DNA of 32,633 bases from Chitinophagaceae bacterium UBA7600 (GCA_002478885.1 DLKC01000081.1:1-32633); one strand, 5' to 3'; counted from the first letter of the stretch, positions 1 to 8,941 are shown. Made by a program: numbers and translations. The notes: a model not told the origin generated them from the letters alone.

Positions 1-41
1 GCGACGCAACGATGATGCCATGAAAAACAAATAGCTGGTAT
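1..41 (+). repeat. Interspersed repeat copy 0 (cut by window edge)
   Basis: The window opens inside a forward copy of the interspersed repeat. The core GCGACGCAAC is at 1-10, the GATGCCA block at 14-20, and a diverged form of the AAAAGCCGGGTTA tail (aaatagctggta) ends near 41. The usual 5' part (GTACAAGAGT) lies outside the window. Confidence 0.75.
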
Positions 42-61
42 CTTACATATATCCGTGAAAA

Positions 62-86
62 GGAAAGCAGTGTTAGCACTGCTTCC
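62..86 (-). terminator. Hairpin downstream of the TonB-family barrel gene
   Basis: AGCAGTG (66-72) pairs with CACTGCT (77-83) around a TTAG loop, and outer GGAA/TTCC pairs extend the stem. Read on the - strand, the stem is followed by a short CCTTTTC tract. It lies about 70 bp past the stop codon of the barrel gene at 158. The U-tract is short, so termination efficiency is uncertain. Confidence 0.5.
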
Positions 87-157
87 TGTCACCAATATTG
101 TCTGCAAAGTATTTAGGCAATTAACCGTTAAATGGTCGCAACCAATTTGCACGCATG

Positions 158-2803
158 TTACTGCATTTGTGCTGCTCCCTGCATGCTTTCGCCCTGCGCT
201 TTCATGTTCTGGCGCTTGAAGAGAGACATATCCATTTTACCAAACCGGTAGGAGAAGTTGATTCTGAACATTTGCGGATTATTTAACCTGCTGTAGGTCT
301 GCTCGAAGTATTCGCTGTAGGAATACTGAACATTTTTACGTGTTCCGAATATGTCGCTGATGCTGAAAGTAACAGTTGCTGCCTGGTTTTTTAAGAAGCT
401 CTTTTTGATAGCAGCATCCATGCCCCAGAAAGGCTCGATGTGGCCCTGTGCCGATGCCTGGGCCTGCTGCATTGGCGGCCCCATTTGCCCGGTATTCTTA
501 TTCACTGGCAAATTTGTTTTGCTTTGGTAGTCGGCAGATACCTGTATCGTCCAATTCTTCGGCAGTTTGAAGTTTGTATTGAATTTTCCAAACCAACTCC
601 ACATTGCATCCTGCGATGGCTGGCCCAGGTTTTCGGTATTGATCTTTGATTTGTAGAGGTTAACGTTGGCAGTAACATCCCACCACTTTTTAATATTGGT
701 AACAGAGGTAAGTTCCGCACCATAGCTGTAAGAAGAGTTGGCATTTACGAATGTGCTAATCAGGTCTTCTTCACCGGTGATAGGGTTCGTATCTTTTGTG
801 ATGTAGTTGGTGATCATATCATTTGTCTGCTTGAAGTAAACGGAGGCAAGAATATTATTGCTTCCCTTGAAGGTTTTGCCGTAAGACATTTCAAGCGACG
901 TTGTAAATTCAGGTTTCAGATCAGGATTTCCTTGCCTTATGTTAAGGCTATCGGTATAGTCAACATAAGGGATCAACTGGAAAAAATTTGGTCTTCGAAC
1001 CCTTCTTGTATAACTCATCTGCAGTTCCTGTTTGTTTTTTAGTTTCTGGCTAAAGAAAACGGATGGAAATAAACTGATAGGATAGGAATTACTAAAAACC
1101 TCACCAGTATTAGTCAGTTCACCTTTGTAATTAGAGCTTTCTGCGCGAAGGCCTAATTGGTAGCCAAAATCTTTTATCGAACTTTTTACAGAAACATATG
1201 CAGCATAAACATTATCGTGGTTGCTGTAGTTATTTGTTGCTGAAGGTATCTTCACCAGTTCATCTGAGTTTACCCCTTGTATATAAGTTTCATTGTTGTT
1301 GACAATCCTGTTCATCTGCGCCCGCAAGCCGGTTTCCAGTTTGGTCCTGGTACTAAGTGGTTTTACATAGTCTGTCTGCACGGTAAAAAACCTGTTCTTT
1401 CCATCGGAAATAACCTGTTGCATCTGGTCACCGGTTGCAATGCCGCCTTTATCGTAGTAGGTGGTATTGTATACCGAGTTACCATTATTCTTTCCCTGGA
1501 ACAGGTTGAAATCTGCAGTAAGTTCTTCACCTTCTTTAGGAAAGTTATATTTCATTCCCCCCTGTGTACCAAAGGCATTGAACTCCCTGGTGCTGTTAGA
1601 AACTCGTTGGCTGTAAGAACTGCTGATGTCGCCGTTATCGTAGAGGCTGTCTGAGGTAATGTCGATCGTTTCGTAAGGCCTGAACTCGCCGTGCACCCTA
1701 ACTCCTGACAAGGACAAAGTAAGCCTGTTGTTTACAAAATAATCCATACCCAACCTGCCAAACATAAAGCCGCCATGTGTTTCATTGAGATTTTGCTGGG
1801 TAACCTGCGTTGGGACTTCGCCATAGTTAAGCCTTTCGGTTGTACCTGTTGTTTTGTTACGCATCTGGTTAACCATAAGGGCGGCTGAAAGATTTATCTT
1901 GCCCTGACGGATATTGAAATTACCACCACCATTTACTCCACCCCGCCTGTCTACACCCGCCATAACATTACCATTGTAGCCAGTTTTCCTATTTTTCTTC
2001 AAAACAATATTAAGAATACCGGCATTACCGCCCGAAGCATCAAACTTTGCAGAAGGGTTGGTAATCACTTCCACACTTTCGATTGCATCGGCTGGTATCT
2101 GGTCAAGCGTTAATGTAGTAGGTCTGCCGTCAATGTATATCTGGGGTGAAGCATTACGCATGGTAACATTACCATCAATATCAACCTGCACACTGGGCAC
2201 GTTGCGCATTACATCCAGCGCCGTACCACCCGCGCTCACAATGTTCTTATCGACGTTAAACACTTTTTTATCAATATCCATTGTCATCAAAGGTTTCACC
2301 GCGGAAACAGTAACGCCTTTCAACATATTTGCCTCTGAGCTAAGTTTAATATTGCCAAGATCCTTGTCGAAGGCATTCATCATACTGCTCATGGCAGCCA
2401 TGCCCTGGGAAGGATCGTTGCCCGAAGGTTTAGAAGCGTTAGGGTCCATTTTCATCTGGAAAGAAACAGCCTGTTCGATGGTAGTAAAGCCTGTTGCGCT
2501 GATCTTCAATTTCAATGGCCCAAATATGGGAAGTTCCTCAAAACTGAATTCACCATTAGCTTTGGTGGTAATACCTTTCAATAAGACATCTTTCTTCTTT
2601 TTCGTAGCCGTATCAAATTTGTTTTGAAGCAGGAGAACTGAAACATCGCTCATGGGCTTTCCAAGGCTGTCAACAATTTTGCCATATACATGACCAATGC
2701 TCGGGGGTGCTTGCCCGGCTTTGCCTGCCGATCCACCCGGAAACTGTGCGTGAGATATCAGTGTTATTAAAGTTGCAGCTGCAAGGAGTATTAGTTTTCT
2801 CAT
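158..2803 (-). CDS. Outer-membrane beta-barrel receptor (TonB-dependent receptor-like, OMP_b-brl_3 type)
   Basis: This is an 881-residue outer-membrane protein. Residues 1-19 are a signal peptide (MRKLILLAAATLITLISHAQ). About 38-110 form a carboxypeptidase-regulatory-like beta-sandwich (GHVYGKIVDSLGKPMSDVSV, then GEFSFEELPIFGPLKLKISATGF). About 160-270 are a plug-like region (VFNVDKNIVSAGGTALDVMR, then QIYIDGRPTTLTLDQIPADA and ESVEVITNPSAKFDASGG). The rest is barrel. These are hallmarks of the 'outer membrane beta-barrel family protein' group of Bacteroidota, distinct from SusC. The substrate cannot be read from sequence. The C-terminus runs about 25 residues past the last barrel strand (FSYRFGK) into a Met/Gln-rich tail, which is unusual. 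A perfect -7-like element lies 17 bp before the start. The LytTR gene upstream ends at its own terminator, so this gene is probably transcribed alone, possibly as a target of that regulator. Confidence 0.85.
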   Translation of the reverse strand: MRKLILLAAATLITLISHAQFPGGSAGKAGQAPPSIGHVYGKIVDSLGKPMSDVSVLLLQNKFDTATKKKKDVLLKGITTKANGEFSFEELPIFGPLKLKISATGFTTIEQAVSFQMKMDPNASKPSGNDPSQGMAAMSSMMNAFDKDLGNIKLSSEANMLKGVTVSAVKPLMTMDIDKKVFNVDKNIVSAGGTALDVMRNVPSVQVDIDGNVTMRNASPQIYIDGRPTTLTLDQIPADAIESVEVITNPSAKFDASGGNAGILNIVLKKNRKTGYNGNVMAGVDRRGGVNGGGNFNIRQGKINLSAALMVNQMRNKTTGTTERLNYGEVPTQVTQQNLNETHGGFMFGRLGMDYFVNNRLTLSLSGVRVHGEFRPYETIDITSDSLYDNGDISSSYSQRVSNSTREFNAFGTQGGMKYNFPKEGEELTADFNLFQGKNNGNSVYNTTYYDKGGIATGDQMQQVISDGKNRFFTVQTDYVKPLSTRTKLETGLRAQMNRIVNNNETYIQGVNSDELVKIPSATNNYSNHDNVYAAYVSVKSSIKDFGYQLGLRAESSNYKGELTNTGEVFSNSYPISLFPSVFFSQKLKNKQELQMSYTRRVRRPNFFQLIPYVDYTDSLNIRQGNPDLKPEFTTSLEMSYGKTFKGSNNILASVYFKQTNDMITNYITKDTNPITGEEDLISTFVNANSSYSYGAELTSVTNIKKWWDVTANVNLYKSKINTENLGQPSQDAMWSWFGKFNTNFKLPKNWTIQVSADYQSKTNLPVNKNTGQMGPPMQQAQASAQGHIEPFWGMDAAIKKSFLKNQAATVTFSISDIFGTRKNVQYSYSEYFEQTYSRLNNPQMFRINFSYRFGKMDMSLFKRQNMKAQGESMQGAAQMQ

Positions 2804-2819
2804 AATTAAAAATGTGATG

Positions 2820-2827
2820 CAAAAATA
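2820..2827 (-). promoter_or_regulatory. -7 promoter element of the barrel gene
   Basis: On the - strand this reads TATTTTTG, an exact match to the Bacteroidota -7 consensus TAnnTTTG, 17 bp before the ATG at 2803. No clear TTG sits 19-21 bp upstream, so only the -7 half is supported. Confidence 0.4.
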
Positions 2828-2970
2828 GCTACGGCACCCAAAAAAACGCCTTCAAATGAGACAATCCACAAAAATGTTGCGACGAATCTTAGACAATTAA
2901 AACGCCGCGCTTAATCATCCGGCTTCATTATTCCGTATAATTTACGCAATAATCAGCGTAACCGGTTGAA

Positions 2971-2998
2971 AAATAAAAAAGCTCACGATTGTGAGCTT
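2971..2998 (-). terminator. Rho-independent terminator of the LytTR/LytS operon
   Basis: AAGCTCAC (2979-2986), loop GATT, GTGAGCTT (2991-2998): a perfect 8-bp stem. On the - strand it is followed by a T-rich run (complement of aaataaaaa). It lies 30 bp beyond the stop codon of the response regulator, separating that operon from the barrel gene. Confidence 0.8.
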
Positions 2999-3028
2999 AA
3001 AAATGTGACGACTTATATTTGATTTTCT

Positions 3029-3742
3029 TCATCCTCCCGAGCGGCCGGTGAGGTTATGTAAAACATCCCTGTAAAGATCACCGACCGGTAGTTCCAGTTC
3101 GCCTATAAAAATGCTGTTCTTCATTACTGCTGTTATGTAATTCACAGAAACGATGTATGACTTATGTACCCTTATGAATTTGCCCGAGGGCAGTTGCTCC
3201 TCGATCGTCTTTAAACTCATTCGCGTTATAACCGGCCTGTTGGTGCTTTTCAAATGAATTTTGATATAGTCTTTTAGCCCCTCAATCCAGACTATATCGG
3301 TCAATACAACTTTTAGAAGCTTGTATTCAACGTTCACGAAAATGTAGTCGTTGCCGTTTTCTGTCGCCACTTCCTTTTTGTTCTTTAGCTCAAATAACTC
3401 AAGCGCCTTATTGCAGGCCTTTACAAAACGCTCAAATGAAACAGGTTTGACAAGATAATCTGTAACATCAAGGTTAAAACCATCAAGGGCGTACTTTTCA
3501 TAGGCCGTAACCAAAATTATCATTGGTTTTTGAGGCATGCTTTGTATAAACTGTAGACCGGTTAAGCCGGGCATTTGTATGTCGAGGAAAATCAAGTCAA
3601 TTGGTTGCTGCTGCAAAATATTTATTGCTTCAAAAGCATTGGAACATTGCTCTATCAGTTGCAGGTACGGAACCTGGCTTATATTGTCAACCAGCAGGTC
3701 AAGTGCCAGCGGCTCATCATCAACGGCGATACAACGAAGCAT
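3029..3742 (-). CDS. LytTR-family response regulator
   Basis: A 237-residue two-component regulator. The receiver domain spans about 1-120, with acidic pocket D8/D9 (AVDDEP), phosphoacceptor D54 (LIFLDIQMPGLTG), T79 (LVTA) and K99 (DYLVKP). About 135-232 form a LytTR DNA-binding domain (YIFVNVEYKLLKVVLTDIVW, then FIRVHKSYIVSVNYI). LytTR regulators bind direct repeats upstream of targets and are phosphorylated by LytS-type kinases. Its ATG overlaps the stop codon of the kinase gene by one base (TAATG), so translation is coupled. The target is unknown; the barrel gene immediately downstream is a candidate. Confidence 0.93.
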   Translation of the reverse strand: MLRCIAVDDEPLALDLLVDNISQVPYLQLIEQCSNAFEAINILQQQPIDLIFLDIQMPGLTGLQFIQSMPQKPMIILVTAYEKYALDGFNLDVTDYLVKPVSFERFVKACNKALELFELKNKKEVATENGNDYIFVNVEYKLLKVVLTDIVWIEGLKDYIKIHLKSTNRPVITRMSLKTIEEQLPSGKFIRVHKSYIVSVNYITAVMKNSIFIGELELPVGDLYRDVLHNLTGRSGG

Positions 3743-4776
3743 TAGTGAAGGTTTAATTGTAAGTTTACCTTATACCAGCATTTGTCTTTTGTAATAAGCA
3801 AGCTGTGGTTTTTTCCATACAGCAAATTTAATCGTCTTTGCACATTTGTAAGACCAATACCCGAACTGTAATCTTTCGTTTCCTCAGAAGTACTGTTATA
3901 CTTGTTATGAACAGAAAAGTTCAGGATATTATTTTTTAGTGACAGCTCAATATTGATCTGTGCCTGTTCAATCATGCCCGTTCCATGCTTAAAAGCATTT
4001 TCAACAAAAGGAATCAAAAGCATGGGTTCAATTTCAGCACTGCCATCCTGCTCAGCAGCCAAAAAATTCACCGCCACATTTTTACCAAAGCGTTGCTGTT
4101 GAAGGTCTATATAACTCTGCAGATATTCAACCTCCCTGGATAACGCCACACGCTGCTCATCTGTCTCATATAACATGTAGCGCATTAGCGACGAAAGCTT
4201 TAACAATGATGGTTCCAGCAGGTCCGACTTTTTCCGTGCCATTGCCACCATATTGTTTAAAACGTTGAACATAAAATGCGGACTAACCTGCGACCGCAAA
4301 AAAGACAATTCTGTTTTCAGGTTTTCATTTTCCCGCTCCTGCATTAGTTTGTCAAATGCAATCTTATCCAGGATCATGCGATATGCGGTGCTCGAGGCGA
4401 GAATAAACAGCCAGGTAAACGTATTCCAGGCCAGGAAATTTACAATATCATATTCCGATGTCTTTACAAAAAGATTAAAACAAAGGTGATGGCCCAGCGA
4501 AATAATGAACACGCTTAACACCTGCATCATTGCAAAAAGCGCATATTTTTTTTTCGCAATTTGCTGGGGAAATAAATAAAGGGCATTCAGGTAAAAAAAG
4601 CCGATCCAAAAGAAACGGGTAACAATATAAAAGCTGATAAACCCAGAATCAACGGGCATTTTACGTGGGTCATTTGCCGACGTACGCATGAGAAAAGGAA
4701 GAGCAAAAATAGCAATCCATGCAAGTGAATGCAGCAAAACTATCACCCATCTCCTGCTTTGCCAATCAATTTTCAT
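3742..4776 (-). CDS. LytS-type sensor histidine kinase (His_kinase family)
   Basis: Membrane histidine kinase of 344 residues from the chosen start. Four hydrophobic helices fill the first ~145 residues (VIVLLHSLAWIAIFALPFLM; FISFYIVTRFFWIGFFYL; LFAMMQVLSVFIISLG; FLAWNTFTWLFILASSTAY), with no extracytoplasmic sensor domain. A coiled linker leads to the phosphoacceptor box (LRSQVSPHFMFNVLNNMV), then the N box (LLIPFVENAFKHGT) and G box (SGIGLTNVQRRLNLLYG). An upstream in-frame ATG at 4812 would add 12 residues (MFFLRRSSYFGI). I prefer 4776 because MKIDWQSRRW leads directly into the first helix and a TATTTTG element overlaps the longer start region. It pairs with the LytTR regulator, which overlaps its stop codon. 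Confidence 0.9.
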   Translation of the reverse strand: MKIDWQSRRWVIVLLHSLAWIAIFALPFLMRTSANDPRKMPVDSGFISFYIVTRFFWIGFFYLNALYLFPQQIAKKKYALFAMMQVLSVFIISLGHHLCFNLFVKTSEYDIVNFLAWNTFTWLFILASSTAYRMILDKIAFDKLMQERENENLKTELSFLRSQVSPHFMFNVLNNMVAMARKKSDLLEPSLLKLSSLMRYMLYETDEQRVALSREVEYLQSYIDLQQQRFGKNVAVNFLAAEQDGSAEIEPMLLIPFVENAFKHGTGMIEQAQINIELSLKNNILNFSVHNKYNSTSEETKDYSSGIGLTNVQRRLNLLYGKNHSLLITKDKCWYKVNLQLNLH

Positions 4777-4898
4777 GATACCAAAATAGGAACTCCGCCG
4801 TAAAAAAAACATGATTTGGCAAATATTGCGACCAAGGGCGAATAATTCGCTACGAAACAGCAGGCACTGACAGCCCTTTTATAAGTTTTTAATTATTA

Positions 4899-5111
4899 TG
4901 AACCCGCCGGCACCACAACCTGCGTCGTCCTTTGCGTCGCACTCTTGTACGTCCCGTCCATTCCGGGGAGGGAAAATACAATCAGGCGTCAACGCTTTTG
5001 CTGTGAAATAATAGTAACCCGCCATCGGCTGAAAACAGCCGCACAACGGCCTGAACGTACAAGAGTGCGACGCAACGATGCCAATTTGGAATACAAAAAG
5101 CCCGGCCAAAA
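4899..5111. repeat. Palindromic element A: inverted pair of interspersed repeats
   Basis: A reverse copy (4899-4952) and a forward copy (5055-5111) face outward around a 102-bp centre. The innermost 21 bases of the arms (4932-4952 and 5055-5075) are perfectly complementary; outer parts diverge but both end in a CCCGGC/GCCGGG block. The centre holds its own hairpin, CGGCTG-AAAA-CAGCCG (5026-5041). There is no coding potential and no obvious target-site duplication. It occupies most of the 540-bp divergent gap between the kinase and the GlcG-like gene. The remaining 5112-5316 is AT-rich and presumably holds the promoter of the gene at 5317. Confidence 0.85.
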
Positions 5112-5316
5112 ATTCATCGTAAAAAATTGTATAAGCAATAATTCAAATTACTTAAACACTGATACAAATAGAAAACACAAGTTTTCAGAATAAACAAATA
5201 CCCGGTTTCTCATTTCAAAATGTTTCATAACAAGCTAATAAACCAGTTGATTATTGTCTAAGACCGTACATTTCTGCACAAACTACCTGTATATTGCGAT
5301 ATAAATATGTAGGCAT

Positions 5317-5778
5317 ATGCAAGCAATAACACTGACACAAATAATTGCCACCCTGTTTGACGAAGCGGAGAAACTGCTGCCGGTTTATCTCAAAAACCAC
5401 GAGGATGAACGCATCGCCAACGGTAATTGTGCAGCCTGCATTATTGACGAAGATGGAAACGTGTACGGAAAATTATACGGCACATATAAAATACGGGCTC
5501 GTGAATCTTACCGCATTGCATGGACAAAGGCAAGCCAGGTTTGGATCACGGGCTTAAAGACTGGTGAATATGAAAAGAAATTTTTCAATAGCGAAGTGGA
5601 GGAGTGCGGTATAGAAGTTCCTGATCTTATCGGTTGGGAAGGTGGTCAGCCACTTACCCTGAAAGACGGAACGAGATTATCTGTCGGTTTTAGCGGTATT
5701 CGCGGTATTTACGACCTTGAGATAATGGTAAAAGCATTGGAAGCAACGGAGGCAAGAATAATCGCCGGCAATTCGTAA
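5317..5778 (+). CDS. GlcG/HbpS-family heme-binding protein (DUF336-like)
   Basis: A 153-residue protein with no signal peptide or membrane segment. The order of blocks matches the GlcG/HbpS ('Haem_degrading', DUF336) family: an N-terminal helix (LTQIIATLFDEAEKLLPVYL), a central strand with an Asp-Gly turn (ACIIDEDGNVYGKLYG), a Lys/Ala helix (RESYRIAWTKASQVWITGLK), and a C-terminal glycine strand leading to a final helix (SVGFSGIRGIYDLEIMVKAL). Members bind heme or other small ligands; the role here is unknown. A weak -7-like TACATTTC lies at 5267-5274. It stands alone, with converging transcription from 5846-6868 downstream. Confidence 0.65.
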   Translation: MQAITLTQIIATLFDEAEKLLPVYLKNHEDERIANGNCAACIIDEDGNVYGKLYGTYKIRARESYRIAWTKASQVWITGLKTGEYEKKFFNSEVEECGIEVPDLIGWEGGQPLTLKDGTRLSVGFSGIRGIYDLEIMVKALEATEARIIAGNS

Positions 5779-5845
5779 AATCTGCATTGAATGAAAAATT
5801 AACCCCTTATCCAGGCTTTAAACTTATTAAACGTTGGTCTTTTGT

Positions 5846-6868
5846 TTAGGTAAGTGCTGCTTTTTCCTGATCGATTTTTGGTGTAAGAACCAATATGCTC
5901 CAAACAATCGCCCCGATTAGGTAGCTTCCGAAAATCCAGTACAACTCATTTCCCGTTCTTTTGCCAAAGTCGCCATACTTGGGCTCCAGTACAACAACCT
6001 GCTGGAGATTTGCAGCCGAGAAAGCCTTAGATACGGCGGTGCGGAAACGAGCCCTTTCTTCATTGTCGGGTAAACGTTCAAGATAATCAAAGTGAGATAA
6101 CCCGCTATCGTTAAACTTTTCCATACTCTCCCTGTAAAACCGATGCTCCTCTGCTGCTTTCTCATCGGCACTTGAGTTGTTACTGATCTCTTCTTTAAAC
6201 TCCAGGCATAGAAAGGCCTGTGGAGATTTAGGCGGCGGCACTTCTTCGTCGACAATCGTTGGTGCACTTCCGGGTGCTGTTAAAACGGTGGCCGAATCGC
6301 TACTGTCATTTTCAATGGTGCCAATCTTAGTGACCTCGGCCGGGTAAAGATCATTTTTATTTTCCTTGCTGCTATAGATTGGGGCGGCGATTGACATTAT
6401 AAGGTTCAAAGTAGAACCGATTTTGCCGCTGGTATAAGAAGAATAATAAATGCCGGCATTGCGTTTATCAATAAAGTATTCCTTAAGAGTATAGTATTTG
6501 GTGGGCGTTGTTACAGTTATGGCTTCGATATCTCTAAGTGCCGAAAATTTGCCGGAGGCTGATTCAATATAAGTGGCTGCAACTATACACGAAGGGGTAA
6601 TTGCAATGCAAGCCAGCAACATATAAGCAAATACAGGATCTCTTCGTTTATTTTCTTTAAACTTCAATAGTCTTATTGCAGGGCGAAGCCAAATTGCTAC
6701 AGGTACCCATGGGAGACAGAAAGGTATCCATAAATTAGTAAGGTCTTCATCTATTTCCAATATGCCCTGGCTGCGGTAAACGATCCAGCAAAAGGTTGCC
6801 TGCATAAAAAGCACGACCGCTGAAATGACTAGGTAAGGCAGAATGAGCAGCCTGAACTTTTTTTGCAT
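5846..6868 (-). CDS. Membrane protein resembling the N-terminal part of Bacteroidota rhomboid proteins
   Basis: A 340-residue protein with three predicted helices near the N-terminus (LLILPYLVISAVVLFMQATF; LWIPFCLPWVPVAIWL; FAYMLLACIAITPSCIVAAT), a long soluble middle (about 105-305), and one C-terminal helix (LYWIFGSYLIGAIVWSILVL). Phrases such as LWIPFCLPWVPVAIWLRP and TKYYTLKEYFIDKRNAGIYY resemble, from memory, a region preceding the rhomboid protease domain in larger Bacteroidota proteins. No rhomboid GxSG motif or catalytic His is present here, so it would be a stand-alone version without the protease. A low-complexity segment (about 190-215, Ser/Pro/Asp-rich) divides the soluble part. 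Function unknown; the family link is a recollection, not a search result. Confidence 0.6.
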   Translation of the reverse strand: MQKKFRLLILPYLVISAVVLFMQATFCWIVYRSQGILEIDEDLTNLWIPFCLPWVPVAIWLRPAIRLLKFKENKRRDPVFAYMLLACIAITPSCIVAATYIESASGKFSALRDIEAITVTTPTKYYTLKEYFIDKRNAGIYYSSYTSGKIGSTLNLIMSIAAPIYSSKENKNDLYPAEVTKIGTIENDSSDSATVLTAPGSAPTIVDEEVPPPKSPQAFLCLEFKEEISNNSSADEKAAEEHRFYRESMEKFNDSGLSHFDYLERLPDNEERARFRTAVSKAFSAANLQQVVVLEPKYGDFGKRTGNELYWIFGSYLIGAIVWSILVLTPKIDQEKAALT

Positions 6869-6974
6869 AAATTAAATTGTCCTGTATAAAAAAGCATTTT
6901 GAATACTCAATATAAAATCCGCAGCGAAAGAATCAAAAAGAAAATATGTCACCAGTTTGCCGACCGAAGAACGC

Positions 6975-7032
6975 GAGTACAAGAGTGCGACGCAACAGGC
7001 GATGCCACGTGCGCAACCGCCCGGTTAAAAAA
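6975..7032 (+). repeat. Interspersed repeat copy 3, single forward unit
   Basis: A well-preserved copy: GAGTACAAGAGTGCGACGCA from 6975, then the GGCGATGCCA block and a CCGCCCGGTTAAAAAAGC tail. It lies between the start of the membrane-protein gene at 6868 and the end of the aldehyde dehydrogenase gene. Confidence 0.85.
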
Positions 7033-7060
7033 GCTGCTTCTATTAAAGCTCCACCAACAA

Positions 7061-7085
7061 ATAAAAAATCCCCGTAATGGGGATT
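7061..7085 (-). terminator. Rho-independent terminator of the aldehyde dehydrogenase gene
   Basis: AATCCCC (7067-7073), loop GTAAT, GGGGATT (7079-7085). On the - strand the stem is followed by TTTTATTTG. It lies 10 bp past the stop codon of the gene ending at 7095. Confidence 0.82.
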
Positions 7086-7094
7086 TCTAATTTA

Positions 7095-8726
7095 TTAACT
7101 CTCTTGTAAAAAAGGATACTTGTAATCAGTTGGCGGATTGAAAGTTTCTTTGATCGTTCTTGCGCTAAGCCAGCGATAAAGATTGAGCATACTGCCCGCT
7201 TTATCGTTGGTGCCACTGGCCCGGGCGCCACCAAAAGGTTGTTGTCCAACTACAGCACCGGTAGGTTTATCATTTATATAAAAATTACCGGCAGCGTTGC
7301 GCAGTTTATTTGTTGCCAATACAACCGCATCGCGGTCGCTGGCGATAATGCTTCCCGTAAGTGCATACGGCGAGGTTGAATCGACCAGTGCAAGTGTTTC
7401 TTCAAATTTTTCTGCGTCGTAAACGTGAATCGTGAGCACGGGGCCAAATATCTCTTCGCACATGGTTACATATTTTGGATCCTTAGCTTCGATCACAGTT
7501 GGTTCAATAAAATAACCTTCGCTTTTATCACATTTACCGCCCACAAGAATATTCGCCTTACGATCTTTTTTTGCGTTGTTAATATAAGATGCAATTTTAT
7601 CGAAACTCTTCTCGTCGATAACCGCGTTGATGAAATTGCTGAAATCTTCCACTGTTCCCATTTTCATGCTGTTCACCGCGGCAACCAATTTCTCTTTTAC
7701 CGCGCCGGCGATGTTCGAAGGAATATACGCTCTTGATGCTGCAGAACATTTTTGGCCCTGGAATTCAAATGCGCCACGAGCCAGCGCCGTAGCTACCACA
7801 TCAGAATCAGCTGACTTATGCACCATCACAAAATCTTTACCGCCAGTTTCTCCAACAATCCTCGGGTAAGACCTGTAGTTGCCCATATTTTCACCAATCG
7901 CCTTCCACATATAATTAAATACACCGGTTGAACCGGTAAAGTGTACGCCTGCAAAATCCCGATGGCTAAAACAAATTTTCCCAAGCACAGGCCCATCTAC
8001 ATAAATGAGATTGATAACGCCATCTGGCAACCCGGCTTCTTGTAAAATGCGCATAAACATTTGTGCAGAATATATTTGAGTATGCGCCGGCTTCCAAACC
8101 ACCACATTACCACACATGGCCGCCGAGGTTGGCAGGTTGCCGCCGATTGCTGTAAAATTGAACGGTGTAATGGCAAGCACAAAACCTTCGAGGGGACGCC
8201 ATTCCATGCGGTTATGCACACCCGGCGACGAGATGGGCTGTTGCTTATATATCTCGCTTAAATAGTGTACGTTGAATCGCAGAAAATCAATGATCTCGCA
8301 TGCACTGTCTATCTCGGCCTGGTAAGCATTTTTACTTTGCCCGAGCATAGTAGTGCCATTCATGTAAGGGCGATACTTAGTGGCGATAAGGTCGGCAGCC
8401 TTTAGAAAAATATTTGCCCGGTCTTCCCAAGGCATGGCCGCCCAACTTTCCTTTGCTTTTAAAGCCGCATCGATCGCAAGTTTCACATGCTTTTCTTCTC
8501 CTTCATGAAAATAGCCTAGTTTATGGCTTATTTCATGAGGTGGATGCATCGGCATTTTATTCCCTGTACGAACGGCTTTACCGCCGATATACATAGGCAC
8601 ATCAATGGCTTTCTTTTTTAATTCGGAAAGCGTTTTCTTCAAGGTTGCTTTCTCTGCAGACCCGGGTGCATATTGCAATACAGGCTCATTTGCAGGAAGC
8701 GGATAAGAAAAATATCCAAGATTCAT
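7095..8726 (-). CDS. pruA: L-glutamate gamma-semialdehyde dehydrogenase (1-pyrroline-5-carboxylate dehydrogenase)
   Basis: Oxidises L-glutamate 5-semialdehyde (in equilibrium with pyrroline-5-carboxylate) to glutamate with NAD+, the second step of proline breakdown, in the cytosol. The 543-residue length and the N-terminal extension (about 1-45) match the stand-alone P5C dehydrogenases of Bacteroidota and eukaryotes rather than generic aldehyde dehydrogenases. Visible motifs: LAITPFNFTAIGGN and VVVWKPA in the cofactor domain, FTGST (263-267), the general base E293 in GETGGKDF, and the nucleophile C327 in FEFQGQKCSAASR. The C-terminus has QQPFGGARASGTNDK and a partner-like final segment. No proline dehydrogenase gene is adjacent; the gene is flanked by a repeat and its own terminator, so it appears monocistronic. 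Confidence 0.93.
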   Translation of the reverse strand: MNLGYFSYPLPANEPVLQYAPGSAEKATLKKTLSELKKKAIDVPMYIGGKAVRTGNKMPMHPPHEISHKLGYFHEGEEKHVKLAIDAALKAKESWAAMPWEDRANIFLKAADLIATKYRPYMNGTTMLGQSKNAYQAEIDSACEIIDFLRFNVHYLSEIYKQQPISSPGVHNRMEWRPLEGFVLAITPFNFTAIGGNLPTSAAMCGNVVVWKPAHTQIYSAQMFMRILQEAGLPDGVINLIYVDGPVLGKICFSHRDFAGVHFTGSTGVFNYMWKAIGENMGNYRSYPRIVGETGGKDFVMVHKSADSDVVATALARGAFEFQGQKCSAASRAYIPSNIAGAVKEKLVAAVNSMKMGTVEDFSNFINAVIDEKSFDKIASYINNAKKDRKANILVGGKCDKSEGYFIEPTVIEAKDPKYVTMCEEIFGPVLTIHVYDAEKFEETLALVDSTSPYALTGSIIASDRDAVVLATNKLRNAAGNFYINDKPTGAVVGQQPFGGARASGTNDKAGSMLNLYRWLSARTIKETFNPPTDYKYPFLQES

Positions 8727-8829
8727 AGTCTAAAATTTTATGGGAATTGGCGCGCAAGTTAGGATTTTATACTAACATCCGTTAATTGGTGTGGCCCACG
8801 ATGAATATGTTTTGTATTAAGTGCATTTT

Positions 8830-8880
8830 CAGGTACCGGCTTTAATTCACAATGGCATCGTCCCTTGCGTCGCATTCCGT
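8830..8880 (-). repeat. Interspersed repeat copy 4, reverse unit
   Basis: Read on the - strand: CGGAATGCGACGCAAGGGAC, then GATGCCATTG, and a CCGG tail near 8837-8835. The leading GTACAAG part is degraded. It lies in the divergent gap between the pruA-like gene and the terpene-like operon, about 60 bp upstream of that operon's promoter. Confidence 0.75.
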
Positions 8881-8941
8881 TCATCAGCATAACCTGTGGC
8901 ATCACCGATCACCACTGCACGTGCAAGATTTCCGCTATGCA

